IMG/VR virus record: IMGVR_UViG_3300035703_000312
Span: 1 to 31,489 of that record
Origin: a virus
Direction: 5' to 3' (one strand)
Length of the DNA stretch: 31,489 bases
Positions 1-7,128 of this stretch are shown here, one piece after another. The notes beneath the pieces are model-generated. The model did no database searches. It worked only from the letters and a program-made list of their open reading frames with translations, and had not been told where the DNA came from. The position numbers and the translations under genes were made by a program. Position 1 is the stretch's first letter. Every line of letters begins with the position of its first letter.

Positions 1-127
1 ATGGCGCGAATAAACGTGTTCGCCGCCGTGTTCAACGCTGTGATAACACCGTTCATAGCGTCGATAAAGAAAACCCTGATTCCGCTGACGATTTCACCCA
101 ACCCGTTAGCCCACGTCGCTGTCGCTT
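1..127. repeat. Terminal direct repeat, left copy (circular-contig overlap)
   Basis: These 127 bases are identical to 31363-31489. The tape-measure reading frame is continuous when one copy is removed, which shows the repeat is the overlap of a circular assembly rather than two biological copies. A length of exactly 127 equals a k-mer size commonly used by assemblers, so it is most likely an assembly signature; a true short terminal redundancy cannot be excluded from sequence alone. Confidence 0.93.
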
Positions 128-1412
128 CCAATGATGGTGCCAAGCCGAGCGATTGAAACAAATCGAACGCGGCCGGTAACGCGACGGCGAGCATATCGGC
201 GAACAACTGCAAAACTGGGAGCATCAGTTCGATACCCAACATAAAGAGCGGCATAAGTTCTTCGATAAGCGGCAGGAACGCTTCGATAACTTCCAGGATT
301 GTCGGCGCGAGCGCTTCAAACAAAGTTACGAGGATCGGTAAGACACCTTCGATGATTGGCAAAAGAACCGCCATCGCTAGTTCTAGTAGGCGAACGAAAA
401 TCGGTAACGCCATCTCGATAATCGGCATGATAGCGTCCACGACCATCATAATTATCGGGATTAGTGAATCCATCAAATTGACGAACACCGGTAAGACAGC
501 GATAAGCACGTCGGCAAACAATTCGGCCAGCCGCCCGATAACAGGTAGCAAAGGCATGAACGCTCTCAGCAAACCAGGAATAACGCCGGCCAGTTCAGCG
601 ATCGTCGGCGCTAATTCCTCAAAAACCTCCGACAACATTGGGGCGAGTTCTTCCACAATCGGAATCAAAGATTGGGCGAGAGAAGCCAACACCGGAAGTA
701 ACGCCGCGCCGATCGTTGCCTTGGCGTCCTCAAATGTGGCAGTCAAAATCCTCATAGTGTTCGCCAAGCCATCTGACGTGTTAGCGAAGTCGCCGGCAGT
801 ATTGGCCGTAGCCTCCATGAGAAGGCCGTAGCGCGCCTGAACTTTCTGTTCCTCAGTCATTTGTTGGCCGACAGCGATAATTCCTTCACGGAGCGCGTAA
901 GCCTGAACTTCTGACTGGAGAAGGTTTATACCGAAACGCTTTAGAGGCTCGGCTTCGCCGGCCAGACCGGATTGAAATACTTGTAACGCTTCCGCGACAT
1001 CGATGTTGAACACGGACGCAAAATCGGCGGCGCGAGTAGTTACGTCGTCGACGAAGCCGGTGACATTGCCGCCCTCGCCTACGACGCGGCTTGCGAAAGC
1101 AGAGAATCTTACAGCGGCCGCGTTGAACGCTGATTGTGTAACACCGAGCCGGCTGGCCGCGTCCTCCCCAAGTTTTGCGATGCTCGCAGAAGCCGACCCG
1201 TAAGAAACCGATACAGCGTTGAGTGATTCTTCCAACGTGGACGCCGCTTTGATGCTGCCTTTGACGAAACTGGTTATGGCCGTGACAGAGAAGGCTGTAC
1301 CGATCGCCGCGCCGATACCTAGCAGACTCTTTTTGAAGCCGCCGAGAGCGCCCTCCGCCTGGGTAAGGCCGGACTTATCGGACTTGTAAAGAATCGGTAT
1401 AACGACGGGCAT
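1..1412 (-). CDS. Tape measure protein, N-terminal part (continues across the circle junction)
   Basis: This is the N-terminal 470 codons of the tail length ruler; the C-terminal part is the minus-strand frame ending at 30855. ATG at 1412 overlaps the TAA of the preceding gene as TAATG. The N-terminus MPVVIPILYKSDKSGL is followed by a hydrophobic Gly/Ala segment (about residues 30-50), which is typical of tape measures. Most of the rest is a long series of amphipathic helices rich in Leu, Ile, Pro and Glu, with recurring phrases such as LPIIE, LPVLQ and LAPTI. The minus frame is open throughout, and removing one 127-bp repeat joins it in frame to give 639 residues. At roughly 0.15 nm per residue this would predict a tail near 95 nm, which is an inference from the family rule. 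It follows the chaperone genes, the usual tape-measure position. No lytic domain was seen. Confidence 0.93.
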   Translation of the reverse strand, partial: MPVVIPILYKSDKSGLTQAEGALGGFKKSLLGIGAAIGTAFSVTAITSFVKGSIKAASTLEESLNAVSVSYGSASASIAKLGEDAASRLGVTQSAFNAAAVRFSAFASRVVGEGGNVTGFVDDVTTRAADFASVFNIDVAEALQVFQSGLAGEAEPLKRFGINLLQSEVQAYALREGIIAVGQQMTEEQKVQARYGLLMEATANTAGDFANTSDGLANTMRILTATFEDAKATIGAALLPVLASLAQSLIPIVEELAPMLSEVFEELAPTIAELAGVIPGLLRAFMPLLPVIGRLAELFADVLIAVLPVFVNLMDSLIPIIMMVVDAIMPIIEMALPIFVRLLELAMAVLLPIIEGVLPILVTLFEALAPTILEVIEAFLPLIEELMPLFMLGIELMLPVLQLFADMLAVALPAAFDLFQSLGLAPSLEATATWANGLGEIVSGIRVFFIDAMNGVITALNTAANTFIRA

Positions 1413-1933
1413 TAGTGCGACAACCTAACATTTACTTGGTCAAGGTGCTTGTTGAGAACAGAAATAGCGATAACAAAAATCTGGTTCTTGTTGCGGCGGA
1501 AAGTGTCGTAAATGAAACGGCCGGCCGGCACCCTCATCTGCCTACGTTCGTTTAGGACAGCGATAAGGTTGCGGCCTTGTGGCGTGTAACCGTTAGAGCG
1601 AGTACCAGCCAGCTCAGCCAAATAAAGGCCGCGACTCTTATTCCGAGGTGTTACGCGGATCGATGCTAACGCCGAAAGGGTTGGGTGCTTCTTTGAGCGG
1701 CCGGTCGTTAGGGAAACGGTGACTGTGGAAGGTAGGTAACGTGTGTCGCCGTTATGATCCATGCCGGAAAGGGGAGCGGTCATCGGCAACGCTTCTTTGA
1801 TTTCCTGAGCGAAAGGCTTTAGCGAAGAACGCATATCTTTACGGAGGGCCGAAACAAGGCCAGGGTCAAGTTTCCTTAGCTCGGCGATTGTTTCGCGGAC
1901 GCCTTGCGCGTCGATACTTGGATATATGGGCAT
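1412..1933 (-). CDS. HK97 gp10-like head-tail/tail component
   Basis: This 173-residue basic protein is probably a neck or tail-completion protein of the HK97 gp10 type. The N-terminal half (VRETIAELRKLDPGL, then a K/R-rich helix through about residue 50) resembles the helical start of gp10-like proteins. The C-terminal half carries RVPAGRFIYDTF, a phrase often seen near their end. Family assignment is by general resemblance only. The position is unusual: gp10-like genes normally sit between the adaptor and the tail terminator, but this one lies between the frameshifted chaperones and the tape measure. It could instead be a tail protein that acts with the tape measure. Its TAA overlaps the tape-measure ATG by one base, indicating translational coupling. 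Confidence 0.55.
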   Translation of the reverse strand: MPIYPSIDAQGVRETIAELRKLDPGLVSALRKDMRSSLKPFAQEIKEALPMTAPLSGMDHNGDTRYLPSTVTVSLTTGRSKKHPTLSALASIRVTPRNKSRGLYLAELAGTRSNGYTPQGRNLIAVLNERRQMRVPAGRFIYDTFRRNKNQIFVIAISVLNKHLDQVNVRLSH

Positions 1934-1957
1934 CGGCCGAACTCCTCTCGATACAGT

Positions 1958-2367
1958 TTACCGCTTCCGGTTCATCTGCTGAGAACGAGCAACCACGTAA
2001 CGGGCCATAGTCCACAACATTCTTGGCTCTAACTCGATGAGATCCGTCGGACTAATACCGGTTTCGACCGCCAAGGCCGCGATTTGCCAATGGAGGCTGC
2101 TCTCGCCGAGCCCTGCTATTTTTTTTGGGAAGCCTCGGTGACGGCTGAAACGCTTTCGGCCCAATTCTCGAACTCCACATCGGTTTGGCTAGTCCGTTTC
2201 AGGACGTGCCAAGCGAGGAAGAACATGTGAGTCAGCCGGATTTCTGATTCCAACTTGACGATGCTCAAATCGAACTTCGCCTCGAAAGCAATCAGATCGG
2301 CCGCTACCGCCGTAACAGTATTTTCTGAACCGTCGATGAAGGTTATGCGTAGGTTTATCGGATTCAT
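1958..2367 (-). CDS. Tail assembly chaperone, predicted -1 frameshift fusion (gpGT-like)
   Basis: Predicted extended chaperone made when ribosomes slip back one base on the A-run at 2119-2126. It shares 83 codons with the shorter product and then adds about 53 residues beginning IAGLGESSLHWQIA and ending near QQMNRKR, for about 136 residues in total. The downstream segment has a pattern often seen in GT-type C-terminal domains of actinophages (ETGISPTDLIELEP followed by a Trp-containing helix). An internal ATG at 2164 exists in the -1 frame but lies far inside the upstream gene with no clear ribosome site. Expression by frameshifting is therefore the better model. In lambda the fusion is the minor product that links the chaperone to the tape measure. 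Confidence 0.78.
2116..2367 (-). CDS. Tail assembly chaperone, zero-frame product (gpG-like)
   Basis: This 83-residue protein has a beta-rich start (MNPINLRITFIDGSE) and an acidic helical body, as in siphophage tail-assembly chaperones that bind the tape measure before tail-tube polymerisation. It lies directly between the major tail protein and the tape measure, where the lambda G/GT-like pair is always found. The frame ends ...ASQKK-TAG immediately after a run of eight adenines, and a second frame offset by -1 continues the reading. The ATG at 2367 follows the TAA of the major tail gene within three bases. The assignment rests on position, size and the frameshift signal; chaperone sequences are poorly conserved. 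Confidence 0.8.
   Translation of the reverse strand: MNPINLRITFIDGSENTVTAVAADLIAFEAKFDLSIVKLESEIRLTHMFFLAWHVLKRTSQTDVEFENWAESVSAVTEASQKK
2119..2125 (-). promoter_or_regulatory. Programmed -1 ribosomal frameshift site (A AAA AAA)
   Basis: On the minus strand the upstream gene ends TCC CAA AAA AAA TAG. The heptamer A AAA AAA fits the X XXY YYZ rule in the zero frame and is the same slippery heptamer as in E. coli dnaX. Slipping back one base reads ATA GCA and enters the downstream chaperone frame directly at the stop codon. The eight-base A-run could also be a sequencing-error site, but the position between major tail protein and tape measure strongly favours programmed frameshifting. Confidence 0.8.
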
Positions 2368-2369
2368 TG

Positions 2370-2786
2370 TTACGCGGTTCCTCTGACGATACCGGCAGTT
2401 CCAGCGAGAGGCCAGGTGACAGAGAGGGTTGCCAGGTCGCCAACATTGGAAGCGAAAGGCTGATACTCGGTCACAAGGAAAACACCGGTGTATGTCGGGT
2501 TAGTCGCGCTCACGGTACCGGACGTCGGCTTCACGACAACGGTTGCCTGGCTACCCAGAAGGGGGAACAGAACTGAGTCGATCGCGCCGGATCCGAAGTC
2601 TTGGTGGAAGTCCAGCGAAATGCTGGCGTCCTTTAGGCCGCCGATGCGTGTGCGGTAACCCGATCCGCCGAAAGCGGTAGTTTCTTGTTCCTCCGCAGAG
2701 ATATCAAGAGTAACGGCAGCAAGGCTCGTGCTATACGAGGAGCCGTTGATTGTAATGTTGTAGTCGGTTGCGACAAACTTTGTCAC
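2370..2786 (-). CDS. Major tail protein (tail tube)
   Basis: This 138-residue protein is predicted to polymerise into the tail tube. It is rich in Thr, Ser, Gly and Val with alternating beta-strand patterns. Near the centre it has FGGSGYRTRIGGLKDASISL, a phrase typical of actinophage tail-tube proteins of the lambda gpV-like fold. The GTG at 2786 is chosen because AAGGAG lies seven bases upstream; an in-frame ATG 27 bases further upstream has no comparable site. It is flanked by tail terminator and chaperones, the conserved order. Confidence 0.85.
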   Translation of the reverse strand: MTKFVATDYNITINGSSYSTSLAAVTLDISAEEQETTAFGGSGYRTRIGGLKDASISLDFHQDFGSGAIDSVLFPLLGSQATVVVKPTSGTVSATNPTYTGVFLVTEYQPFASNVGDLATLSVTWPLAGTAGIVRGTA

Positions 2787-2796
2787 AGTATTCTCC

Positions 2797-3201
2797 TTAT
2801 TCTGCGTACACACTCACAGCAAAGTCGGCTGCAAGATAGGTTACATCTCCACCTAATAGTACCGCACCGATGTTTGTCATCTCCGATACGCGGACGTCAT
2901 ACGCGGCGGAGCCGAGGGTGCGATCGCTTTCGATGGCGGATTTGACGGAGGCGGACCCGTTGGAGGCGTAAGTGTCTAGGCGGCGTTGCGCTTCCCGTTC
3001 CGCGACCCGACCGACGATCGTGGATACGACGAAGTTGTATTGCGTAAGGCCTCTTTGGAAGGACTCGTCGTAAAGGATATTGGAAAGGCTTATCACAGCG
3101 ATCGGAGGAGAAAAGTTGTCGGGGATAGTTTCCGTCACGCGCAAACCAGATATCGTGCGCAGATTTGTCCCTATGCCGTTCCGAATGTCAGCGATACTCA
3201 C
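2797..3201 (-). CDS. Tail terminator protein
   Basis: This 134-residue protein has the length and layout of siphophage tail terminators, which cap the tail tube and join it to the head. An N-terminal helix (MSIADIRNGIGTNLRTI) is followed by a strand with the PPIAVIS phrase, a helix carrying EREAQRRLDTYA, and C-terminal strands. The phrases around residues 30-40 and 68-78 resemble those of gpU-like proteins in actinophages. It overlaps the adaptor gene by four bases and sits just before the major tail gene, which supports the call. Confidence 0.75.
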   Translation of the reverse strand: MSIADIRNGIGTNLRTISGLRVTETIPDNFSPPIAVISLSNILYDESFQRGLTQYNFVVSTIVGRVAEREAQRRLDTYASNGSASVKSAIESDRTLGSAAYDVRVSEMTNIGAVLLGGDVTYLAADFAVSVYAE

Positions 3202-3818
3202 GCCATACGCACCTTACGGTAAGGAGAAACCAAAGATTCTACGTCGGGGTCGAAGCGGCCGACACGCACCACACCGATGTCGCCAAAGCCGGCAACGCCC
3301 AACGGGGAGTCGTAACGCTTAAACTGTCGTAAAGAAAGAAGCAACGTCGCCTGCTTGATGGCTTTCGGGACGCTGGCCCAACCGTAAACACCGGTCACTT
3401 GTACAGTCGCTTCGTGAGCGTTGACATTCCTCGGATCCCAAACGGGGAAAAGATAGTCGCCTATTGCTCTGAGTCGCGTATACGGTTGGACCAACCCTCC
3501 GGTGACACCATTTAGCGGCTCCAACTGAACGTCGGTGCTGAGATTCCATGTTGTGTCAAAAGTGTCGCCGGTCGATGACGTCTTCAACTGTGTGACGCTA
3601 ACTAGATCGTCAGTTTCGGTTAGAAAGTTGTCGGTCGGTATGTAGACGCGGCTAACAGCGGTAGCGCCGGTTGTGTAAAAGACGCGCTCACAATAACCAT
3701 CGATCTCACGGGAGGCGGCTTCGATACTAAGTTCCAGCAGGTCATCGTCCGCCGAATCGTTGATTCTTAGCGCCGCCTTCACCTCAGAAAGTGAAACGTA
3801 ACCGTTGACAATCGCCAT
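3198..3818 (-). CDS. Head-tail connector / adaptor (gp6-like)
   Basis: This 206-residue protein begins with YVSLSEVKAALRINDSADDDLL followed by an amphipathic helix ending REIDGYCERVFY. This is the signature start of HK97 gp6-like adaptors that dock under the portal ring. The later segment with QATLLLSLRQFKRYDSPLG and the C-terminal RFDPDVESLVSPYR are also typical of actinophage adaptors. GAGGCTC lies just upstream of the ATG. It is the first recognisable structural gene after the sugar-transfer cassette, so the cassette interrupts the usual capsid-to-adaptor adjacency. No separate stopper gene was recognised. Confidence 0.85.
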   Translation of the reverse strand: MAIVNGYVSLSEVKAALRINDSADDDLLELSIEAASREIDGYCERVFYTTGATAVSRVYIPTDNFLTETDDLVSVTQLKTSSTGDTFDTTWNLSTDVQLEPLNGVTGGLVQPYTRLRAIGDYLFPVWDPRNVNAHEATVQVTGVYGWASVPKAIKQATLLLSLRQFKRYDSPLGVAGFGDIGVVRVGRFDPDVESLVSPYRKVRMA

Positions 3819-3845
3819 ATGAGCCTCCAGGTTTATTGTACCTGG

Positions 3846-4505
3846 CTAATCCCAAGAGTTCTGCCGTCTACGCTCCACAGACCAGTATCCCGAACCGTAA
3901 TCGTCGTTTAGTTCTTTATCGCCGAAATATATTTGGTTGGAACGAAAAGTCGCTTCGTTTCTGCCCGTATAAAGCGAAGACGATCTAATCGTTGAACTGT
4001 TGTCGTGGTTAATCAAAATATCGAGCTTGCGGATGTTCACGCCGGCGCGGATCGCCCTCCGCTGATAATCGTTGTCCTCAAAATAGGCTGGGTAGAACCC
4101 TTCGTCGAACAAACCGATACGCTTGACAGCTTCGTAGCCGAGCGAAAACGCTTGCCAGAAGGGAAAGGCCGCGCACAAGGTTATCTCGTCGCTACGCGCC
4201 TCTGAGAGCCTCCCAATGGCTCCTGGGCCAAACTCCACATCGTTCGACGCGAAAAACCAGGCGTCGTCATGCGGAAAACACTTTATCCCTAAGTTCCAGG
4301 AAGCCGCGACACCGAGATTCGCAGGCATCGGCAGGTAAGTTGTTACTTCCACATAATCGGAAACGCTCACCTCCGTTGCGATCGGATTGACGCTAGAACC
4401 GTTGTCCACAATCAGCAAATGTTTCACGGGAAAATCGATGGACATTAGGCAACGCTGTAGAAGGTCGTACCGATTCAAAACAGGAATAATTAAGTTAGGA
4501 ATCAT
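3846..4505 (-). CDS. Family 2 (GT-A fold) glycosyltransferase
   Basis: This 219-residue protein should transfer a sugar from a nucleotide-sugar donor. The N-terminus IPVLNRYDLLQRCL and the strand LLIVDNGSS are the classic GT2 nucleotide-binding start. ASNDVEFG near residue 100 takes the place of the metal-binding DxD. GLFDEGFYPAYFEDNDYQRR carries the ED motif that supplies the catalytic base in GT2 enzymes. No membrane segment is visible, so it is likely cytosolic. ATG at 4505 overlaps the TGA of the previous gene as ATGA and is preferred over an upstream in-frame codon inside that gene. It is the last of four coupled sugar genes and is followed by the adaptor gene after 27 bases. The acceptor is unknown: virion protein, DNA base or a sugar chain are all possible. 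Confidence 0.82.
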   Translation of the reverse strand: MIPNLIIPVLNRYDLLQRCLMSIDFPVKHLLIVDNGSSVNPIATEVSVSDYVEVTTYLPMPANLGVAASWNLGIKCFPHDDAWFFASNDVEFGPGAIGRLSEARSDEITLCAAFPFWQAFSLGYEAVKRIGLFDEGFYPAYFEDNDYQRRAIRAGVNIRKLDILINHDNSSTIRSSSLYTGRNEATFRSNQIYFGDKELNDDYGSGYWSVERRRQNSWD

Positions 4506-5014
4506 AGTTGGTCGTAACTCCACGTCCCCTTATATTTTTTGATGTAATCGTTCTCGATAACCATGTTCATTCTGCCGTGATGTACCTCAAATTGTTCACC
4601 GTCCCTAAGCGTCGGGAACAAAACCGGCACGATACCGCCTACCTGAATATAACGCCGCGCCCAATCGACTTCGTGCGTCACAGCGTCCCGTTTCGTTTCC
4701 ATGACCGGTAAGTCCAAATGCTTCAGAATATTGCGCTCGTAAACGCCCATATAAGAACCGTAATATGTGGGATCCTGGTTTATCGAAACAGATCCGGTAT
4801 AACCCTCCAACAAATCCCAGAAAGCGTCAGACTTAATAATTACGGAGTCCTGTAAAAACAAGAAACGCTCGATGTTGGTGTTCTCCATAACCCAACGGAT
4901 TTTGCCCAACTCGTAACCATAGTTAGATACCGCTATAAACGGCCTACGGATCGAACCGGCACATTCCGCCAACCAGTTAGACCGATCCGGCGTCGTTCCT
5001 ATGACTATTTGCAC
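4502..5014 (-). CDS. Small GT-A-like protein, probable glycosyltransferase
   Basis: This 170-residue cytosolic protein is not firmly recognised. The segment IERFLFLQDSVIIKSDAFWD around residues 48-67 looks like the strand and acidic turn of a GT-A fold, with QDS in place of DxD. Conserved-looking Tyr, Trp and His residues follow (YYGSYMGVYER; FEVHHGRMNM). It begins with GTG at 5014 preceded by GAAGGTG, overlaps the cytidylyltransferase by 38 bases and overlaps the GT2 gene by four. The tight coupling argues for one pathway. It is short for a full GT-A enzyme, so it may be a minimal transferase or an accessory subunit. Confidence 0.5.
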   Translation of the reverse strand: MQIVIGTTPDRSNWLAECAGSIRRPFIAVSNYGYELGKIRWVMENTNIERFLFLQDSVIIKSDAFWDLLEGYTGSVSINQDPTYYGSYMGVYERNILKHLDLPVMETKRDAVTHEVDWARRYIQVGGIVPVLFPTLRDGEQFEVHHGRMNMVIENDYIKKYKGTWSYDQL

Positions 5015-5429
5015 TACGCACCTTCAATTCTGTTGTAGATATGCTCCACGTATACGGCACGTAGATTAGAGAAATGTCGCGATCGTCAAGATACTGTTGG
5101 TCGAAACCCATCTGAGTGTAATAATCTTTGCGAGCCCAATCCGTACCTATCGCGATGATATCCGGTTTGACTTCATCGATGGTGACTTTAGAATCAGCGC
5201 CGCCAATATTTTCGACGACTTCATCAACATATCGGCAAGCCCACAACACTTCGGCCCGTTCCTCGAACGAACACACCGGCGTCTTGCCCTTGTAATGATA
5301 GATAAACTCGTCCGTGTTCAACGCCACCACGACGCGGCCCAACTGCCGGCACTTTCGCAACAAGTTCACATGACCGGCGTGAAACAAATCAAAAGTGCCG
5401 CCGGTGTAAACACGCAACTTATTTAGCAT
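4977..5429 (-). CDS. Glycerol-3-phosphate cytidylyltransferase-like nucleotidyltransferase
   Basis: This 150-residue protein has all the landmarks of the TagD/GCT group, which makes CDP-glycerol from CTP and glycerol 3-phosphate. These are GTFDLFHAGH at about residues 11-20, a CSFEERAEVLWACRYVDEV helix, IAIGTDWARK near residue 94, and the C-terminal SISTTELKVR with the ISTT signature. The match to GCT is better than to the heptose-adenylyltransferase or pantetheine-phosphate branches because of the paired GTDW and ISTTELK motifs. Known members act in wall teichoic-acid synthesis. Here it lies between glycosyltransferases in a phage late region. It therefore probably makes a CDP-activated polyol for a transferase in this cassette. 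No dedicated glycerophosphotransferase is present, so the final acceptor is open. Confidence 0.83.
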   Translation of the reverse strand: MLNKLRVYTGGTFDLFHAGHVNLLRKCRQLGRVVVALNTDEFIYHYKGKTPVCSFEERAEVLWACRYVDEVVENIGGADSKVTIDEVKPDIIAIGTDWARKDYYTQMGFDQQYLDDRDISLIYVPYTWSISTTELKVRSANSHRNDAGSV

Positions 5430-6612
5430 CGAAAACTCCTCTTAGGAACGGTAACCAATACTTTTCCCAAACAGTTTCCACATCAAAATCCAACGCAAAC
5501 TTTCGTGACGCCGTAGAGAAGCCGCGCTCCGCCTTATACGCCAGCTCCAACGCTTCCACCATCGATCCGATACTAGGAATGTGGTAAAACGCTTTCTGTG
5601 GTTCGTCCCAGAACGGCTGACCTTCCACAAGGAAGGAATCTTCCCCAACCAAATCTTGCGTAGCCGCCCAGTTGGACGTGATAACCCTAGTTCCGCAGGC
5701 TTGGGCTTCGATAACAGGCACACCAAACCCTTCGCCGTAAGTCGCCGCCAATAACACATCGGAGGCCGTGTAAATCGCGGCTAAGGTTTGTGTTGGGTAT
5801 CCGATCCGTAACTGGTTGCTGTCAGCGATCGTGACCGTCCCATCGCCCAAGCCGACAGCCTGTAACAGAAGTTCCACAGAGAAGCCGCCCATAATCGGAG
5901 CCGGCTCCATGTGAAGATACAAGTGGGAATCGGGATACTTCTTGTGGAACATCGCGAACGCCATTATCTGTTCTGATAATGCTTTCCGATGAAGAATCCC
6001 GTTAGCTTTGTTAGCGGCGACCATCGACACCAGGAAAGTATCTTCCGCGATCCCCATAAACTTGCGAGTCGGAACACCTTCGATAGTTGTCGTCTTGCCC
6101 ATTATTTGCGTGTCAACGGCGTGCGGAATATAAACCGATTCTATATTCGCCTTCGCCAGCTGCCGATAACCGTGAGGCGACATCGTGATTGGTTTCACAT
6201 TCTCACGCGAAAGGAACTCCCCTACAGCCGGAGGGAGCGTAACGTGGTCGAGAGGAACCCAAGGATATATCGGGTGTTCAAACTTTAGTTTGTTGTAAAC
6301 CCAGGCATCGTAAATCGGCATGAGCAAATGTTTTTGGTTAGGCTTCTCCGCGATGTGTTTCTCATACCAAACAGGGATAACGTCCTCGCCGTAAAGGGTC
6401 ATACCCCTCGGGTAGTGGGCCGCGTTTCCGTGCTTAGTTTTGATTGTGTCGATCGCACCTTCTAAGCCGTAGTTGGAAATAACGGCCGTGTGGAGCCCGT
6501 GACGGATTAGTCGTTCCACTAATAGTTGGACTTGAACACCGTACCCTGTGGCGGCGTGGGGAGAGTTTGACGCGATGGCGACGGATCCGGCGATTTTTTC
6601 GTAGGTTGGCAT
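5419..6612 (-). CDS. Family 4 (GT-B fold) glycosyltransferase
   Basis: This 397-residue protein has two Rossmann-like halves. The N-terminal half has SPHAATGYGVQVQLLVERL, the acceptor-side glycine-rich start. The C-terminal donor domain includes YGEGFGVPVIEAQACG at about residues 292-307, with E294 and E302 forming the EX7E motif of retaining GT4 enzymes. It opens the leftward operon below the divergent control region, and its end overlaps the cytidylyltransferase by 11 bases. No signal peptide is visible. Phage GT4 enzymes of this size can decorate capsid or tail proteins or modified DNA bases; the sequence does not decide. The donor is not predicted. Confidence 0.85.
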   Translation of the reverse strand: MPTYEKIAGSVAIASNSPHAATGYGVQVQLLVERLIRHGLHTAVISNYGLEGAIDTIKTKHGNAAHYPRGMTLYGEDVIPVWYEKHIAEKPNQKHLLMPIYDAWVYNKLKFEHPIYPWVPLDHVTLPPAVGEFLSRENVKPITMSPHGYRQLAKANIESVYIPHAVDTQIMGKTTTIEGVPTRKFMGIAEDTFLVSMVAANKANGILHRKALSEQIMAFAMFHKKYPDSHLYLHMEPAPIMGGFSVELLLQAVGLGDGTVTIADSNQLRIGYPTQTLAAIYTASDVLLAATYGEGFGVPVIEAQACGTRVITSNWAATQDLVGEDSFLVEGQPFWDEPQKAFYHIPSIGSMVEALELAYKAERGFSTASRKFALDFDVETVWEKYWLPFLRGVFDAK

Positions 6613-6702
6613 GTGCTTAGCGTAGCAAAAAAAGTCAAAAAAAGTTTCTGAAAAGTTCGGTTTTGTTTAGGACAACCGGAGGGATACCGGTATCCTTATC
6701 TT
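6613..6702. promoter_or_regulatory. Divergent control region with A-tracts and 14-bp palindrome
   Basis: This region separates the leftward GT4 gene from the rightward small-protein operon. It contains a tandem 10-bp repeat CAAAAAAAGT at 6626-6645, likely curved DNA or an UP element, then GTTTAGG at 6665-6671. The perfect palindrome GGATACCGGTATCC lies at 6682-6695, seven bases before an ATG at 6703. The hexamer TATCCT at 6691-6696 could be a -10 box for a transcript starting near 6703. The same layout with the same spacings is found at 25266-25303. No convincing leftward promoter was identified. Confidence 0.65.
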
Positions 6703-6735
6703 ATGAACGATTCCACCGATACTAAGGAAACTAAA

Positions 6736-6921
6736 ATGAAAATCAACTTCAGCAACCTCAAAGGCGACAACCAGCAAAAGTTGGAAACCTTAAGCCACCT
6801 CCGCGCTAACGCTAGTCGCGCGATTGACCGCCTGGAGCGCGCCGGTAGCGTCACCAAGCTCCAGGAAGCGATCGATTCCTACGAAGCGATTTGCTACGAA
6901 ATCAACAAGTTCGCCCGATAG
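6736..6921 (+). CDS. Small helical protein of unknown function
   Basis: A 61-residue basic, helical protein that I do not recognise, with a heptad-like pattern through SHLRANASRAIDRLERAG and EAIDSYEAICYEINKF. The ATG at 6736 is preferred because AAGGA lies seven bases upstream, as for the other genes of this strand. An in-frame ATG at 6703 would add 11 residues but has no ribosome site and sits seven bases from the palindrome. It is the first gene of a two-gene rightward operon that interrupts the leftward structural genes. The control region matches that of the 25.3 kb operon, so it is probably expressed at the same time as those genes. Confidence 0.6.
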   Translation: MKINFSNLKGDNQQKLETLSHLRANASRAIDRLERAGSVTKLQEAIDSYEAICYEINKFAR

Positions 6922-6935
6922 AAAGGAAAACCCTA

Positions 6936-7112
6936 ATGAACACAAAAACCCACTCCGTCTACATCGAAGACAAGAAGAAAGGCCACCAGTCCGAGATCTT
7001 CTGCAACTCTCTGACCGCAGCCGTCGAACTCCTAGAGGAACTTCACCAATGGGCTCGCGATAACGACTACGCACCCGGTCGCGACTACGCTCTAACGCTT
7101 TCCAAGATCTAA
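6936..7112 (+). CDS. Small protein of unknown function
   Basis: A 58-residue protein, mixed charge, not recognised. The start MNTKTHSVYIEDKKK is preceded by AGAAAGGA with eight bases of spacing. An upstream in-frame start at 6891 would overlap the previous gene and is rejected. The C-terminal half has a helix (LTAAVELLEELHQWA) followed by DNDYAPGRDYAL, suggesting a small alpha-beta fold. It is the last gene before the bidirectional hairpin at 7129-7160. Confidence 0.6.
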   Translation: MNTKTHSVYIEDKKKGHQSEIFCNSLTAAVELLEELHQWARDNDYAPGRDYALTLSKI

Positions 7113-7128
7113 CTCCCAGAAAAAGGGC

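Noticed and set aside
352-831. Plus-strand open frame over the tape-measure gene
   Set aside because: Low-complexity Ser/Ile/Ala composition, antisense to a clear tape-measure frame and without a ribosome site.
2116-2164. Independent ATG start for the second chaperone frame at 2164
   Set aside because: It lies inside the first chaperone gene without a ribosome site, while the slippery A-run explains expression better.
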